Assembly: GCF_905147365.1 (NCBI RefSeq)
Contig: NC_056419.1
Location: 2,239,501 to 2,303,500 of the forward strand
DNA length: 64,000 nt
Source of the DNA: Aricia agestis
Lineage: Eukaryota; Arthropoda; Insecta; Lepidoptera; Lycaenidae
Direction of reading: 5' to 3'
Shown: positions 11,355 to 23,881 of the stretch, in pieces
Layout: the number at the start of each line of letters is the position of its first letter
Numbering within the stretch: position 1 is the stretch's first letter
The notes under the pieces: generated by a model
Told to the model about the DNA's origin: nothing
Seen by the model: the letters and a program-made list of their open reading frames with translations, nothing else
Databases searched by the model: none
Made by a program: the position numbers and the translations under genes

Positions 11355-11705
11355 GGGCAAACGAGCAAACGGGTCACCTGATGGAAAACAACTTCCGTCG
11401 CCCATGGACACTCGGAACATCAGAAGAGCTGCAGGTTGCCGGCACGATGTCGTTGCCGGCCTTTTAAGAGGGAATAGGGTAATAGGGGAGGGTAGGGAAG
11501 GGAATAGGGGAGGCTAGGGATGGAAATAGGAGAAGGGGTAGGGAAGGGAAAAGGGTAGGGGATTGGGCCACCGGTAAACTCACTCACTCGGCGAAACACA
11601 GCGCAAGCGCTGTTTCACGCCGGCTTTCTGTGTGGCTGTGATTTCTCCGGTCGAGCTGGCCCATTCGTGCCGAAGCATGGCTCTCCCATGTTGAAATTCG
11701 GTGCT
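11355..11705 (-). mobile_element. SINE-like family with pyrimidine tract, copy 1
   Basis: Five copies of this family are in the window (also 16466-16822, 54248-54575, 60169-60500, 62783-63113). In sense orientation each has cgtgggagagccatgcttcg near its start, cggcgtgaaacagcg, a variable tract of CCCTA/TTCCC units, ggccggcaacgcacctgcag, and an end about gctcgtttgcccccttattt plus A-rich tail. It has no coding capacity. It is probably a non-autonomous retroposon, but the name and partner LINE are unknown. Copy 1 is in minus orientation with a small insertion near 11440. Confidence 0.75.
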
Positions 11706-11937
11706 ATTTGCTGGTTTGATTGAAACTAAGCCAGCTATGCAGGAGTCAATTTTAATTGTGAGAAATTAAATACAATTCCCGAACGTGGTAGGCACCATGT
11801 AGACTTTCTGAGGACATTTGGTTCAAATTTATTCAGAAATAAAAGAATTTTTATTTTATTTTACGCTAGTCACTTTCTGTTTCTAGCATGCGGGGGTGGA
11901 TGAATTGTAAACGCCTTGGACATAGCAGCTTTTTAGG

Positions 11938-12548
11938 GTTCCGTAGCCAAATGGCAAAAACGGAACCCTTATAAATTCGTCATGTCTGTCTGTCTGTCTG
12001 TCCGTCCGTATGTCACAGCCACTTTTCTCCGAAACTATAAGAGCTATACTATTGAAACTTGGTAAGTAGATGTAGTCTGTGAACCGCATTATGATTTTGA
12101 TACAAAAATGGAAAATTATTTAAAAATTTTAGAGGTCCTCATAGGTACAACTGAAACAAAAAAAAATTTTTTTCATTTAACCTATACGTATGGGGTATCT
12201 ATGGATAGGTCTCCAAAAATCATATTTAGGTTTCTTATATAATTTTTTTCTAACCTAAATAGTTTGCGAGAGAGACTCTTTCAAAGTGGTAAAATGTGTG
12301 TGTGTGTGTGTGTGTGTGTCCCTCTAATTTCTAAAGTAGGGGCATGATAATTCTAAAAAAAATATATGATGTACATTACTAGAAAAACTACCAACGAAAA
12401 TTGGTTTGAACGAGATCTAGCAAGTAGTTTTTTTATACGTCATAAATGGTAAACCTTAATTTAACTTTTAATTTCATAGAAATAAACCTTATTGCTGCTG
12501 CGGAACCCTTCATGGGCGAGTCCAACTCGCACTTGGCCGGTTTTTTTA
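11938..12548 (+). repeat. interspersed repeat with ggttccgta/cggaaccctt ends, copy 1
   Basis: It starts tttttagggttccgta, has a (CTGT)n block, and ends gcggaacccttc followed by actcgcacttggccgg. The ends contain opposed GGTTCCG and CGGAACC. Relatives are at 51805-52645 and 61883-62345. A (TG)n tract of about 28 bp lies at 12294-12320. No coding part is visible. Confidence 0.7.
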
Positions 12549-12869
12549 AGTTACTTCGGCAGCGGCAGCTGGCACTCTTGTGTTCTTTTATTTTAACACC
12601 ATCATCAAAATTATGAATATCGCCCATAAAACGACAAATACTTATCTAAATGTTATGCCATCCGACATCGTACCGTTTAATGTTAATTTACTTCCAATAA
12701 AAAAGTGAAGTATCATAATTTTAGAACATAGTATTTCATCATTAGCGTCAAGTGAAAAGCGACGTAAAACAAAACGTGAATGCGGCATAGCGGGGAGAGT
12801 GGGTCACGTCTGTTTGTTCATAAATATCCAATGGTGCCGCGTCTCCTCTACATAATGATGAACTGAGTA

Positions 12870-13785
12870 GTGGTAAGCCGTGAGACTTATTTACAGGCCT
12901 GCAAGGATGTTTCGACGAAAGAAACTTTTAAACCTCTAAGTATATTTTATAGACAGGCCTTACTTTCCTCACTCTCCAATGTGATTGCCCAACTTAATTC
13001 TGACTTGTCAGAAATACTTAAGTGGAGCAAATACTACGGTCTAGATCTTAACCCGAAAAAAAGCCAATGCATCATCATTGGTAGCAGGCAGCTGATTGCT
13101 AAAGTCGACTGCGCTAACTTACCTGAAATAAATCTTGACGGGTCTATCATTTCCTATAGCTCCTATGTTTGCAACCTCGGTATATACGAGTACATTGACC
13201 GCACTCTTTCGTGGAACACCCAAACTCAAGAACTCCGCAAGAAGCTGTTCGCTGCCACTGCCTCTCTCAGACGCCTCAGTTACTTCCTTCCTGTATCAAC
13301 TAAAATCTCACTAGTTCACGCTCTTCTGTTTCCTATCTTAGACTACGCAGATGTCAGCTACAGTGATCTTAACGATCAACTTCTTTCTTCCCTGGAACGC
13401 CTGCAAAATCTTTGCATCCGATTTATTTTCGACCTAAGAAAATATGATCACATATCTATGTACCGGACAGAACTAAAGTGGCTACCTGTGAAGTTGCGTC
13501 GGAATACACACATTCTTCATCTTCTTTACGATATTTTATTTAATCCCAAATCTCCTGCTTACCTCAAACAAAACTTTACCTTTCTAGGACACAAACATCA
13601 CAACAGCCAATAAACTAACTCTTGCCTTTCCTTCTCACAACACTAACTTCTATGACTCTTCCTTCACCGTCTCTGCTATCCGTCTGTGGAATGCTCTACC
13701 CGAAAGTATACAAAATTCCAAATCTATTAATACTTTCAAGAAAAGACTTAAACAACATTACTTAGATCTATCTGCAAACTCTTAA
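12870..13785 (+). pseudogene. 5'-truncated LINE ORF2, reverse transcriptase C-terminal part
   Basis: The frame 12870-13613 and, after a one-base frameshift near 13600, a second piece to a stop at 13783-13785 form the end of a LINE ORF2. Visible are DLNPKKSQCIII after the (missing) catalytic YxDD, a region with FPILDYADV, and near the end IRLWNALPESI with INTFKKRL, a pattern usual for CR1/Daphne/L2-group elements. Endonuclease and most reverse transcriptase motifs are absent, so it cannot move itself. The true left border is near 12885-12930, where similarity starts. The first residues of the open frame are unlike the family. Confidence 0.8.
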
Positions 13786-14150
13786 AATTCTGATTTCTTT
13801 TATTTCCTTCTTCGTATCATAATAATGTTATATGTGTTTATTAATTTATGTATATATACATGTATTGTAAGTATTTATTAATAGAAATTGTATCTATTAT
13901 ATTTATTTGTGTATAATATTTATTTATCTTATTATATATTGTATCTCATTTTGTCATTTTTTATATCTATGTATTTAATTAATATTTTCAGTTAAGTATT
14001 TGTTTTGTTAAGTAATTAAGTTTATGGTTGCCTGGAAGAAACTGCTTCCAGCAGTAAGGCCGCCATTTCAAACTGTTTTTTTTTCCCCTCTTTGTATCTG
14101 AATTGTTTCATTAATGGTTTGAATAAAGAGTTTTTTATTTATTTATATTT
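13786..14150 (+). mobile_element. 3' UTR and tail of the truncated LINE
   Basis: AT-rich sequence after the ORF2 stop with a late segment ctggaagaaactgcttccag (hairpin-like, about 14032-14051) and a final aataaagagttttttattta. The hairpin near the 3' end fits the 3' stem seen in CR1-group elements. Confidence 0.6.
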
Positions 14151-14809
14151 TTGGTGATATAAGGATATTCAGTTCAGGTATGTGCTTTTAAACTTTACAG
14201 TTATTTCCTGTTTATATATTGATTCTTATGTCGGAAGTATAAAGGTTTTAAATTAGAGGAAAATTACTCAAAGAATTACGTACCTACTTAGAGACGAATA
14301 TAAAACACTGAACTTTTATTAATTGAACATTTTGACCTATTAAGCATATATTAATACAATATCTGTCAAACTCTTTATTAATAAGTTTAATCATTATTAA
14401 ATTTCGCTGAATGCGGCCGTTAAAAAAGCTCCATTTTAACTGACAGTAGTATGTCAGAAACACGTCAAAATATCCTTGTAGCTGTATAATTATAAAGATA
14501 GTGTAAAACCAGCTTAAAACATCTGCATGCAGCTCATTAGAAATTCCCTCATATAATTAGTGAGATGCTGGGGCCTATTGGGACGAGTTATGTCTGTGTT
14601 TCGAGCTGAAATTGTAGACTTTTAGATGATTAAATACGTCATCTAAATTCCACAATGATTTCTATGTCAAAGGGTGATTTCACTGAAAGAAAGAGTAAGA
14701 GATAGTGTCCGAGAATGTGCGCAATACATAAAGACACTCTTTCTTCCTTTATGGTGGGACTAATAATAGTCCTACACAACTGGCGATAGATGAGTCGTAG
14801 CATCAACTT
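14151..14809. other. unassigned intergenic DNA
   Basis: No gene seen. About 14570-14790 resembles pieces of the SINE body found at 50125-50472 (for example cgcaatacataaagacactc), so a decayed SINE is likely here. Confidence 0.35.
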
Positions 14810-15296
14810 TTAAGAGGAGTCCACGCCGCCGTTTTTCCATACAAACGTTGTCCCCTGTTTCCTCCCTGGATAATGCCGGTAGAGTTATGCTTTTTTCCTG
14901 AATATAAGCCACTATAAGCATGTCCGTATGTTTTCTTTTTTTTCATAATTTTATTATTAAAAAAGATAAGAACGTCCAAAAACCCAAAAAATGGCCAGAT
15001 TTTCCTCTGTGTTCAAACACCCAGAAAACAAAACTGGCTTAAATATACAAAAAAAATAAAACATAGGAACACAGCTCAAGCCTTGCTTTAATTCTTAATG
15101 AAAAAGTACATAAATCGGTTAAGTTTTGGAGAAGGAATCAGCGGACAACGAATCGAAGATTTTCTGTTCTTTTATTAGAACTTTTGTCGTGTTGTCTCTA
15201 TCACGCTCTGCGGTGGGAGACTTGAGATTGGTGAGACAGCAATACATTTTCAAATACCTATTTTCAATTTCTCTCGCCCCTGGTGTATCCTCTTAA
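14810..15296 (+). mobile_element. TTAA-flanked MITE family, copy 1
   Basis: Flanked on both sides by TTAA (14810-14813 and 15293-15296), with ends reading GAGGA and TCCTC inwards. It shares its whole length with three other copies (23260-23739, 48077-48544, 60605-61093), all TTAA-flanked. TTAA targets are the mark of the piggyBac superfamily. At about 480 bp without an ORF, these are non-autonomous. Confidence 0.85.
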
Positions 15297-16269
15297 CATC
15301 CCGAGTCCCGACACAATATGGATCGTCGTTCTTATCAGACATTTAGGTGATGAGCCTGCATTGTCCTAAGTCCTATGCCAAGATATAGAATGGAGAAACA
15401 GACCCAAAATCTGCGTGAAAAGAGTCTACCTCATAATTAATATATAAATATTTTTATTTATTAATGACGAGTTCGATTTGGATTGGTCAACCAATCAATT
15501 TAACAAAGTTCATTAAAAGAATCCTGAAAATCGAGAGACCATCGCGCAATAATTAGAAAAATAAAATATGATTTATTCGAGGCGGACATATTGCAATATT
15601 TATTTATTCACGAATGAGTTTTCACCGCAACATAGAACTACCTGTCATTAACCACGACAGATGTACTAACAGAATTCATTTAAAATGTAAAATGGATTTT
15701 TTATTGCAGTAAAAACTAGTTAAAGTTGGGATTTTTCGAGGTGGGTAAAACCTTTGAATCTGGCTCATACACACTAACAAAAGACTTTCCGAAAGTGTTA
15801 GCTTCGAGCCAACTTGGAAAATAAAAGAAATTTTGATTTCATGCAACACATATCGGGTAAAATTCTCCAGAATTTTCCAGTATCTGCAATATACCTAATA
15901 TGCTATTACCTAGTGATACAGATGCAGCTTGAGTTTTTAATAAGTACAAAATACAAGTATCAACTCTTTTAACACACACATTCAGTTGAGTAATCAATTC
16001 CTAAAATATGTTCCTAATTAAATTATAAATATTACAACAAAGTTAGCTTTTATATCCTAAAATGTAACAAAACTAATTAGATTTCAGTGAAAAGATAAAC
16101 AAGTTTCATAATTTTCACGTAATTTATGATTGTCTGAAGCAGAACAATCAAAAGTTAGTGTTTCTGACACTTCAGTTTGTGTTATACAATTTAAAATTCT
16201 ATTCCAGAAATAAAATATTTTATCTTTGAAACGCTTAAAGAGAGGATAAGTAGATGAGAATAACACTAA

Positions 16270-16271
<2 letters not shown>
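15297..16271. other. unassigned intergenic DNA
   Basis: AT-rich. A decayed SINE fragment (gatgagcctgcattgtccta) is at 15352-15371 and matches the SINE at 50125-50472. A minus ORF of 60 codons at 16084-16266 is not recognisable. Confidence 0.4.

Positions 16272-16336
<65 letters not shown>
16272..16336. repeat. (TA)n microsatellite
   Basis: About 65 bp of pure alternating TA. Confidence 0.95.
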
Positions 16337-16342
<6 letters not shown>

Positions 16343-16465
16343 CTTTCACATATATATACAAAACTAATTTTGTGGGTATGGAAAAATGTTGGAGCCCCGA
16401 ACAGGCAATTTTAGGTTTTTATCGCTGAAAAACGTACGGTTCCAGGGCAATAAACGGAACGATGA

Positions 16466-16822
16466 ATTATACGTGGGAGAACCATGCTTCGGCACGAATG
16501 GGCCGGCTCGACCTGAGACGTACGTCCACGTTCTCACAGAAAACCGGCGTGAAACAGCGCGTTTCGCCGAGTGAGTGAGTTTACCGGAGGCCCAAACCCC
16601 TACCCTATTCCCTTCCCTACCCTACCCTATTCGCTTCCCTTCCCTACCCTCCCCTATTCCGTGTTAAAAGTTGCCGGCCTTTTCAGACGGAACCCTATTC
16701 CGTCTTAAAAGGCCGGCAACGCACCTGCAGCTCTTCTTATGCTGCGAGTGTTATGGGCGACGGAAGTTGCTTTCCATCAGGTGACCCGTTTACTCGTTTG
16801 CCCCCTTATTACATTAAAAAAA
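16466..16822 (+). mobile_element. SINE-like family with pyrimidine tract, copy 2
   Basis: Sense copy of the family described at 11355-11705. The pyrimidine-rich middle is longer here, and a segment around gttaaaag/ccggcc (16660-16715) is partly duplicated, which explains its extra length. Confidence 0.75.
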
Positions 16823-17300
16823 CGAAGAGACTGCCAACATCCAGTATGCATCTAGGTATACTTTGCAGATGGTTTTTAAAAAAATTTGCTCGAACTTGGA
16901 ACAAGAAAAGTTTTATCTGTCGCACTGGCTGCCAAATGCCGAGTTTTAAAACCGTTTACGAAGTTTCGAAGTGATTGGAACATTCGAAACAAGCCGATAG
17001 CCACTAGATACGGATATGAGTTTTGGATTTATATGCCTTTTTTTTTGTACTTTCATTTTGTTTTTTTTTTTCGTTTAATAGTCTTGTAGGTTAATAATGA
17101 AGTTCATGGTCTAACCTTATTAGAAATCCCCTAATCTCTGACGATGTTGGGTTAAAAATTACTAAAGTTGAGTTAAAGCCGGAATTATTTTTCATTTTTC
17201 CGGAAAAATGATTTGATTACAAAAAAAACTCCTGGTATAGAAAATTGTACAATATGTAATAAATAATAATTTACTATTATTTATTCAACAAATGCATAAT
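16823..17300. other. unassigned intergenic DNA
   Basis: No supported gene. Two short overlapping plus-strand ORFs (16753-16974 and 16886-17089) begin in the SINE-like element and show no domain. Confidence 0.35.
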
Positions 17301-17449
17301 CTATATATATAGAAATGGATTTTCAAATGTGTTAGTCGCGCTAAAACTCGCAAACGGCTGAACGGATTGGGCTGATTTTTGTCTTAAAATATTTGTAGAA
17401 GTCCAGGGAAGGTTTTAAAGTGACACAAAGTTCACCGGGACAGCTAGTC
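17301..17449 (+). repeat. interspersed repeat ending in ccgggacagctagt
   Basis: About 150 bp with aacggctgaacggattgggc, a phrase widespread in lepidopteran genomes. The family is not named here. Confidence 0.55.
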
Positions 17450-17450
17450 T

Positions 17451-17763
17451 TATATATAAAATTCTCGTGTCACAATGTTAGGCCGCGTACTCCTCCGAAA
17501 CGGCTTTACTGATTTTAACCAAATTTTATATGCATATTCAGTAGGTCTGAGAATCGGCTACTGGGTACTTTTTATATTGATAAGTGCATTTGTTGAATAA
17601 ATAATAGTAAATTATTACAACTCGAGACTGACGGCGACCATTGTTTGTGCGACGGGACAGCGACGGACGTTGCCATGGTGACATACTTATTTAGTCACTT
17701 CAATAAAATAAAACGGGCGAAATACTTTATATGGCAAAGAAACGTTTGCCGGGACAGCTAGTA
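17451..17763 (+). repeat. interspersed repeat (ctcgtgtcac to ccgggacagctag), copy 1
   Basis: Starts atatataaaattctcgtgtc, contains cctccgaaacggctttactg, and ends atttgccgggacagctag with small variants. Other copies are at 19044-19397 (plus), 30631-30832 (minus, shorter) and a partial inverted one directly adjacent at 17764-17890. Confidence 0.75.
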
Positions 17764-17890
17764 TCAATATAAAAAGTAGCCAGTAGCCGATTTGAGAATC
17801 CTACTGAATATGCATATAGGTAATAATCAGTAAAGCCGTTTCGGAGGATTACGGTAACTAACATTGCGACACGAGAATCTTATATACTTA
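17764..17890 (-). repeat. partial inverted copy of the preceding repeat
   Basis: Reverse complement of the first third of 17451-17763, so that the two stand tail to head as an inverted pair. Confidence 0.7.
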
Positions 17891-18214
17891 TAAGATTATT
17901 AAGTTTCCCTTATAATTTTAATAAACCTAGTAATTTACACATTTCATCATCTAGCTATTAATAATTGTACAATGTACATATAATTTTTTTTTTATTACAA
18001 ATAATTTTCCTGGTCCCAATTTATTAGAAAAACGATGGTTTTCAAATTGTTAGTTACCCACTTTATTTAACTATGAAGCATGAACTAACGTTTAATCACA
18101 CGGTATCTATACGATAGAGATCCGATATTGTCGACATAGCGTCGTACTTGTCCAGTTTTTTTTGTATGTGTACTTGGGCACTATAAAATTACTCCTGAGT
18201 AACTACCTGGTTTC

Positions 18215-18480
18215 AGAACGCGTCGTGGCTGTTTTCATTAGGGCCGCAACACGGATTCGCGTCGTGGCTGTTTTTAAATGCTCAGAACGCGTCATGGCTT
18301 TTCTCGATTACCACAACGCGTTGTGGTCGAATAGCACGTCAGCCACGACACGAATTTCGCTTTGTGGTATTTCTGTGATTACCAGAACGCGTCGTGGCCG
18401 TTTTCACTAGGGCCACGACGCGAATTTCGCGTCGTGACTGTTTCACTATGACCACAGTCCACAACGCGTTGTGAGCCGTT
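18215..18480. repeat. CG-rich degenerate array of ACGCGTCGTGGC motifs
   Basis: ACGCGT-bearing units start near 18217, 18285, 18385 and 18462. Between them stand gcgaatttcgcgtcgtg and ccacgacgcgaa, which are complements of the same motif. The stretch is far richer in CG than its surroundings and has dyad symmetry at several levels. The unit length is irregular (about 68-100 bp). I do not recognise it as a known element. Confidence 0.6.
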
Positions 18481-18538
18481 TTTTCGCTCATTGAGCGTTT
18501 TCGGTCTTTGAGCGTAACATATGCATAATATAATATAA

Positions 18539-18776
18539 AGGTCTACCAGAATCTGTAGGTAATTTTTGACTCTTTATTATTTTATGAAAATCTGTAGCAG
18601 ATTTTCATAAAATAATAAATATCCTTGATCATTGAATACATTTTTATATTTGCATGTTTAACACACTTAATCAGTCGCTGTAAGTCACTATAAGGATCAA
18701 AATGTTTTATTTCAATTACCCCGGTATTGCTAGAGTCAATTCATTTTCTCATTTTTTGCCAGATTCTGGTAGACCT
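18539..18776 (+). mobile_element. MITE with aggtctaccag ends, copy 1, carrying a palindrome
   Basis: The ends are inverted repeats (ggtctaccagaatctg and its complement). Copy 2 is at 47226-47433. Copy 1 has an extra perfect inverted repeat, 22-bp arms at 18573-18594 and 18598-18619 with a 3-bp spacer, at a place where copy 2 has unrelated simple sequence. Confidence 0.8.
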
Positions 18777-19043
18777 ATATTATAGTTTTTAACGCCTGCA
18801 TACCACAGGCCACAATACAATAACCATAGACACAGCTTTTAGCCTCGTCTGAATGCAAGTCACAAACTCAATTCGTGTTCCAAGTTTGAATCCACGCGCG
18901 AAACCAATTTCAGGAAGCAAAACTCAAAGGCTTACAATATTCGAGTCTCTATATAACCATGATGAGTAACATTTTATTTAATAAAGTAGCAGTCAAACTC
19001 TACAAAACACAAGAAAAATGTGCTATATCTACGTCATCTTACA

Positions 19044-19397
19044 TATGAAATTCTCGTGTCACAATGTTAGGCCGCATACTCCTCCGAAACGGCTTTACTG
19101 ATTTTAATCAATTTTTATATGCATATTCAGTGGGTTTGAGAATCGGCTACTGGGTACTTTTTATATTGATAAGTTCATTTGTTGAATAAATAATAGTAAA
19201 TGATTACAACTCGAGAGTCGAGACCGACGGCGACCATTTTTTGTGCGACGGGATAGCGATGGACGTAGCCATGGTAAGGTATTTATTTAGTAACTTCAAT
19301 AAAACAATATGGGCGAAATTGATGATGTTTTTTATAATAAAATATCACTAGGTGAAATACTTTAGATGGCAAAACAACATTTGCCGGGACAGCTAGT
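19044..19397 (+). repeat. interspersed repeat (ctcgtgtcac to ccgggacagctag), copy 2
   Basis: Same family and orientation as 17451-17763, with a small extra segment near 19320-19350. Confidence 0.75.
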
Positions 19398-21910
19398 TAA
19401 GATATAATAAATTATATCGCCAGTATTTTATCGCTTGGGCGCAACTACACTATGCCATTCCTCAAGACTCACAGAATTTCGACAGTAACAAACATCAAAA
19501 CTTATTCAGCGGTTTAAACCTCTAGACAGTAACAAACAGACACTCTTTATATATCGCTGAGTCCGTTGTGTATAATCAGCACGAATTAATTACACAGTCG
19601 TAAGTATCTGCATTGCGGCCCGCACCGTCAACTGCTGTAGCTGTATTATCCTGAGAGATGTCATTATATCCTGTATCTAATTTGTCATTACTCATTAGTA
19701 TCCTGGAATATAATTAGCTCCTTTTTGGTTAGTTAGTTAACAAAAAGCTAGCCTGGTGGGTATACCCATTATGCGCGGAAGCCATACAGATGAATGAAAA
19801 TTATTTGCTCTACTTAAAAGTGAACCTCTATTCATGAGGACTCCATCCTATTAAACCTTAAACGTTTGTGGCATATAGGATATTCAAAAGTCAAGAACAC
19901 TAAAGTCCTATTATAGTTTGTCTTCAAGGTTTTCTCAAGACAAGCTATAGGATACCTCTGCAGTTACCCAGACCATATTAACAAATATATTATTAAGTAG
20001 TTGACACTTGATACGATATTAATCCTTCGATCGCTGATTCATGGGAATCTATTGTTATTCTATTGTTGTCGCGGTCACCTGTGTCCTTATAAATGGGGCT
20101 TGACAGGATGGTGCTACGGCAGAACAAATAAACACAAATAGACTACAAAAATCATTACCTATACTTTTGGCTTCCCGGCTAAACTAGGATCTAGATTCTA
20201 GGTTAAAATCAGATTTACCAGCTCTAGCCTGGGGCTATATTTTCCCGACTTTACAACATGTCACAGATACAAAGCCAGATTTGGCGTTCAAATACCAAGT
20301 GAATAGGGTTTTATAAAACGTTTATAGGAACTCGCTGTAATATTTTTGTTATAAGATTTATATTAGAGAAAGCGTTTTTAGTACCGCAAAATATGAGATA
20401 ATATCATATTAAAGTATTTTCGACCAGCACAAATTCATGATGAATGATCCTTTTAGATCGATTTAAGTTAGATTTTTATAACTAGGCTTGGTGTTTTATG
20501 TATAAGGTGGACAGCCCTCAATCTTCCTCGTTTATAATATTAATTAGGATAATAGTTTTATGATGGATGTTTCTTACACTTTTACTGAAAAAAATGTTTC
20601 TAATTTACGCGATGTTAGTTCTTTAGTATGTTTGAAATCAACTAGCAGGTACATTTCATTTTACCGCTGGTTTTCATACTTACCTGTTCTGCAAAAGTTC
20701 ATAGCACTTGTATATTATTAGCCACAACACTACCACTTACTTGAATTCATAAACCATAGATAATATACCGGTACCAGTATTATAATATTATAATCACCAC
20801 TTAACTGAATTCACTAACAGTACTCGATTATACATAGTTGTGTACCGATGTATGTCATATTACAGAGTCACAATAATCCGGCCTTTCGCAGGCCTCAGCA
20901 CTTTTATGTTAAACTCAACTAAACATTATTTTAACACGTAAACTTTTTATCCCAATGTTATGCAACTGCGCGTGCTCTGTCTCAACTGATTACAATTTAT
21001 CAGAGAGTTATAATAGTAGTATCAGACAATAAATACTGTTCGGTCGCGCAGCTGTGCCGTCTATCTGGAGTTATTTGCAGCCCGGACACTGTCCAAAAGC
21101 CATTGGCTACTATTTGGCTAATAAGCCAACATGGCAGTTTTTGGTCAAGGAATTTCCTTGTTGAAAGTCATATTTGGTTAATAGTTACTTAAAAAAATTG
21201 TTTTCGAAACTAATTTTTAGCAAGTTAGCAACTATTAATTGCTAAAAAAATTGTTTTAGAAACCATAAGTTCTATAATATGTAATAAAAACTGTTTAAGT
21301 CCTTTTTCGGGACACTGCAAGTATATTCATATCGAATTTCATCAAATCTCAGATTTTGATGCGGTGGATGCGTTGACCAGTTATTCTCAGTTTCCAGTAT
21401 CCTTTCTTATTTCCAGTTTGTAACCAGACAAAAAAAAGTTTATTTTTCATAATATTATGATGACAGTGTATGTAAAGGATGTACTCGTATGGTTTGTGAA
21501 CATGGTACGATTACGGATACAGCCACGTGCCAACACGACCTTGGAGAACTTAGGCCCTGAACTCACTCAGGGTCCAAGTGCACAAGCCTGCTATAGTCCA
21601 TTTAAAGCTATTTTACCCGCAGTTTAAGCAAGAGTAGTCTTTACGACGTAGGTAATAGGATAAGGGTCAGAACTCAGAGGTAAAATCTGAGTACCTACTT
21701 GTATTTTTATGTACGACCGATTTCAATTTGACGCCCAATTTACGGGAACACGCTGTGGTGTTCATCATCATCATCATCAGACAGACAGACAGACTTTATT
21801 ATATTAATATGGATATGTTAGAAATGTATATAGTAATAGGCATTCATAATAAGTAACATGTCTTCATTACTACGGCTTATTAATATTATGAGTATGTATT
21901 ATGATATTAT
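19398..21910. other. long unassigned intergenic DNA
   Basis: About 2.5 kb with no gene or RNA that I can support. Some simple repeats near its right end: (CAT)n at 21760-21777 and (GACA)n at 21779-21795 followed by tttattatattaatatgga, which looks like the end of a short interspersed repeat. Confidence 0.45.
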
Positions 21911-22762
21911 GTAAAGCTGCTGAACATCAATGAATCAACACTATACCTAGGTATAAAGTTTTAGTGAAAAAAATAATAGTGAAAAAAAAGTGTTTATTCA
22001 AAAACAAATAAGTTTCCTATGTAAAGCTAATATATGTAAAGCTGCTGAACATCAATGAATCAACACTATACCTAGGTATAAAGTTTTAGTGAAAAAAATA
22101 ATAGTGAAAAAAAAGTGTTTATTCAAAAACAAATAAGTTTCCTATGTAAAGCTAATATATGTAAAGCTGCTGAACATCAATGAATCAACACTATACCTAG
22201 GTATAAAGTTTTAGTGAAAAAAATAATAGTGAAAAAAAAGTGTTTATTCAAAAACAAATAAGTTTCCTATGTAAAGCTAATATATGTAAAGCTGCTGAAC
22301 ATCAATGAATCAACACTATACCTAGGTATAAAGTTTTAGTGAAAAAAATAATAGTGAAAAAAAAGTGTTTATTCAAAAACAAATAAGTTTCCTATGTAAA
22401 GCTAATATATGTAAAGCTGCTGAACATCAATGAATCAACACTATACCTAGGTATAAAGTTTTAGTGAAAAAAATAATAGTGAAAAAAAAGTGTTTATTCA
22501 AAAACAAATAAGTTTCCTATGTAAAGCTAATATATGTAAAGCTGCTGAACATCAATGAATCAACACTATACCTAGGTATAAAGTTTTAGTGAAAAAATAA
22601 TAGTGAAAAAAGTGTTTATTCAAAAACAAATAAGTTTCCTATGTAAAGCTAATATATGTAAAGCTGCTGAACATCAATGAATCAACACTATACCTAGGTA
22701 TAAAGTTTTAGTGAAAAAAATAATAGTGAAAAAAGTGTTTATTCAAAAACAAATAAGTTTCC
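21911..22762 (+). repeat. tandem array, about 6.8 units of 125 bp
   Basis: Units start at 21911, 22036, 22161, 22286, 22411, 22536 and 22658. The first five steps are exactly 125 bp, the sixth 122 because A-runs are shorter. Units appear identical apart from those runs. Each holds a palindromic acctaggt and a short internal repeat of gtaaagct. There is no ORF across the units. The near identity points to recent expansion or homogenisation. Confidence 0.97.
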
Positions 22763-23259
22763 GCATTAAGGCCATCCCCCGAGCAAACGACCTTGCCGAG
22801 ATCGTACAAAATCCTTATTTTTTTCTTATCTCAGTTCAAAATTGATCTAAAAAAATCAAACGGGGAATAATACGTACCATAGTTAATAAAATTGTCTGTC
22901 TATTGGCGTGTGTTTCAAATAAACGTAATTTGTAAATACTAAGGAGATGCTGAAAGTATGCTTGAATTTTAATAAATTGATATTACTTTGGAAGCTAATA
23001 TCATGATAATAAACAAAAATAGGCAATTAATAACAGGGAAAGGAATGTTGATATGCTGAAGATTATCGCTATATTTTTATTATACCGTTGTAGCTTTCAA
23101 ATGATGAGTTTATAAGGCTCTAAATACCGTAAATTACGGCATCTACGTAGGGGGAGCGCCTTAAGTTATTTTCTAACTATAATAGCGTAACTTTTTAAGA
23201 TAGTCTTGCAGTTGGATTAGAATGAATAATGACTATTGATGAATATAGAAGCGGACACC
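22763..23259. other. unassigned intergenic DNA
   Basis: No gene or defined repeat seen between the tandem array and the TTAA-flanked element. Confidence 0.4.
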
Positions 23260-23739
23260 TTAAGAGGATTCCACACCGCCATTTTTTCCATACAAACGTT
23301 GTCCCCTGTTTCCTCCCTGGATAATGCTAGTAGAGTTATAATTTTTTCTTGAATATCTACGGCCACTAATACAATGTCCCTATGTTTTCTTTTTTTTCAT
23401 AATTTAATTATTAAATAAGATATGAACGTTCAAAAACCCAAAAAAATGGCCAGATTTTCCACTGTGTTTAAACGTCCAGAAAACAGATTTGGATAGATTA
23501 TACAAAAAAAGCAAAACATAGGAACACAGCTCAAGCCTTTTTTTAATCTTTAATGAAAAAAGTACTTAAATCGGTTAAGTTTTGGAGAAGGAATCAGGGG
23601 ACAACGAATCGTTGATTTTCTGGATTTTCTGCAGTTGTCTCTATCGCGTTCTGCGGTATAGGCTTGAGGTAAGGGAGACAGCTATAGATATTACACGTAC
23701 TTTTTTTTCATTTCTCTAGCCGCTGTGGTATCCTCTTAA
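23260..23739 (+). mobile_element. TTAA-flanked MITE family, copy 2
   Basis: TTAA at 23260-23263 and 23736-23739. Same orientation and content as 14810-15296, with a few small deletions. Confidence 0.85.
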
Positions 23740-23881
23740 TCTCTGCTACTAAACGACTATCACTTTAGCAGTAAGTTAAGCCAATTTAGGAATGTACATT
23801 TATAGTGTCGTACCACTGAAAAGTTAGAACCGGTGTATTTTAAATATTTTTCGAACTTAGTGATTCGAAATAATATTATAA

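Noticed and set aside
21760..21795. possible CRISPR-like or microsatellite array
   Set aside because: Only short (CAT)n and (GACA)n tracts at a repeat end; no spacers and no reason to expect CRISPR in an insect genome.
21911..22762. CRISPR-like array
   Set aside because: The whole 125-bp unit repeats, with no variable spacers; it is a plain tandem array.
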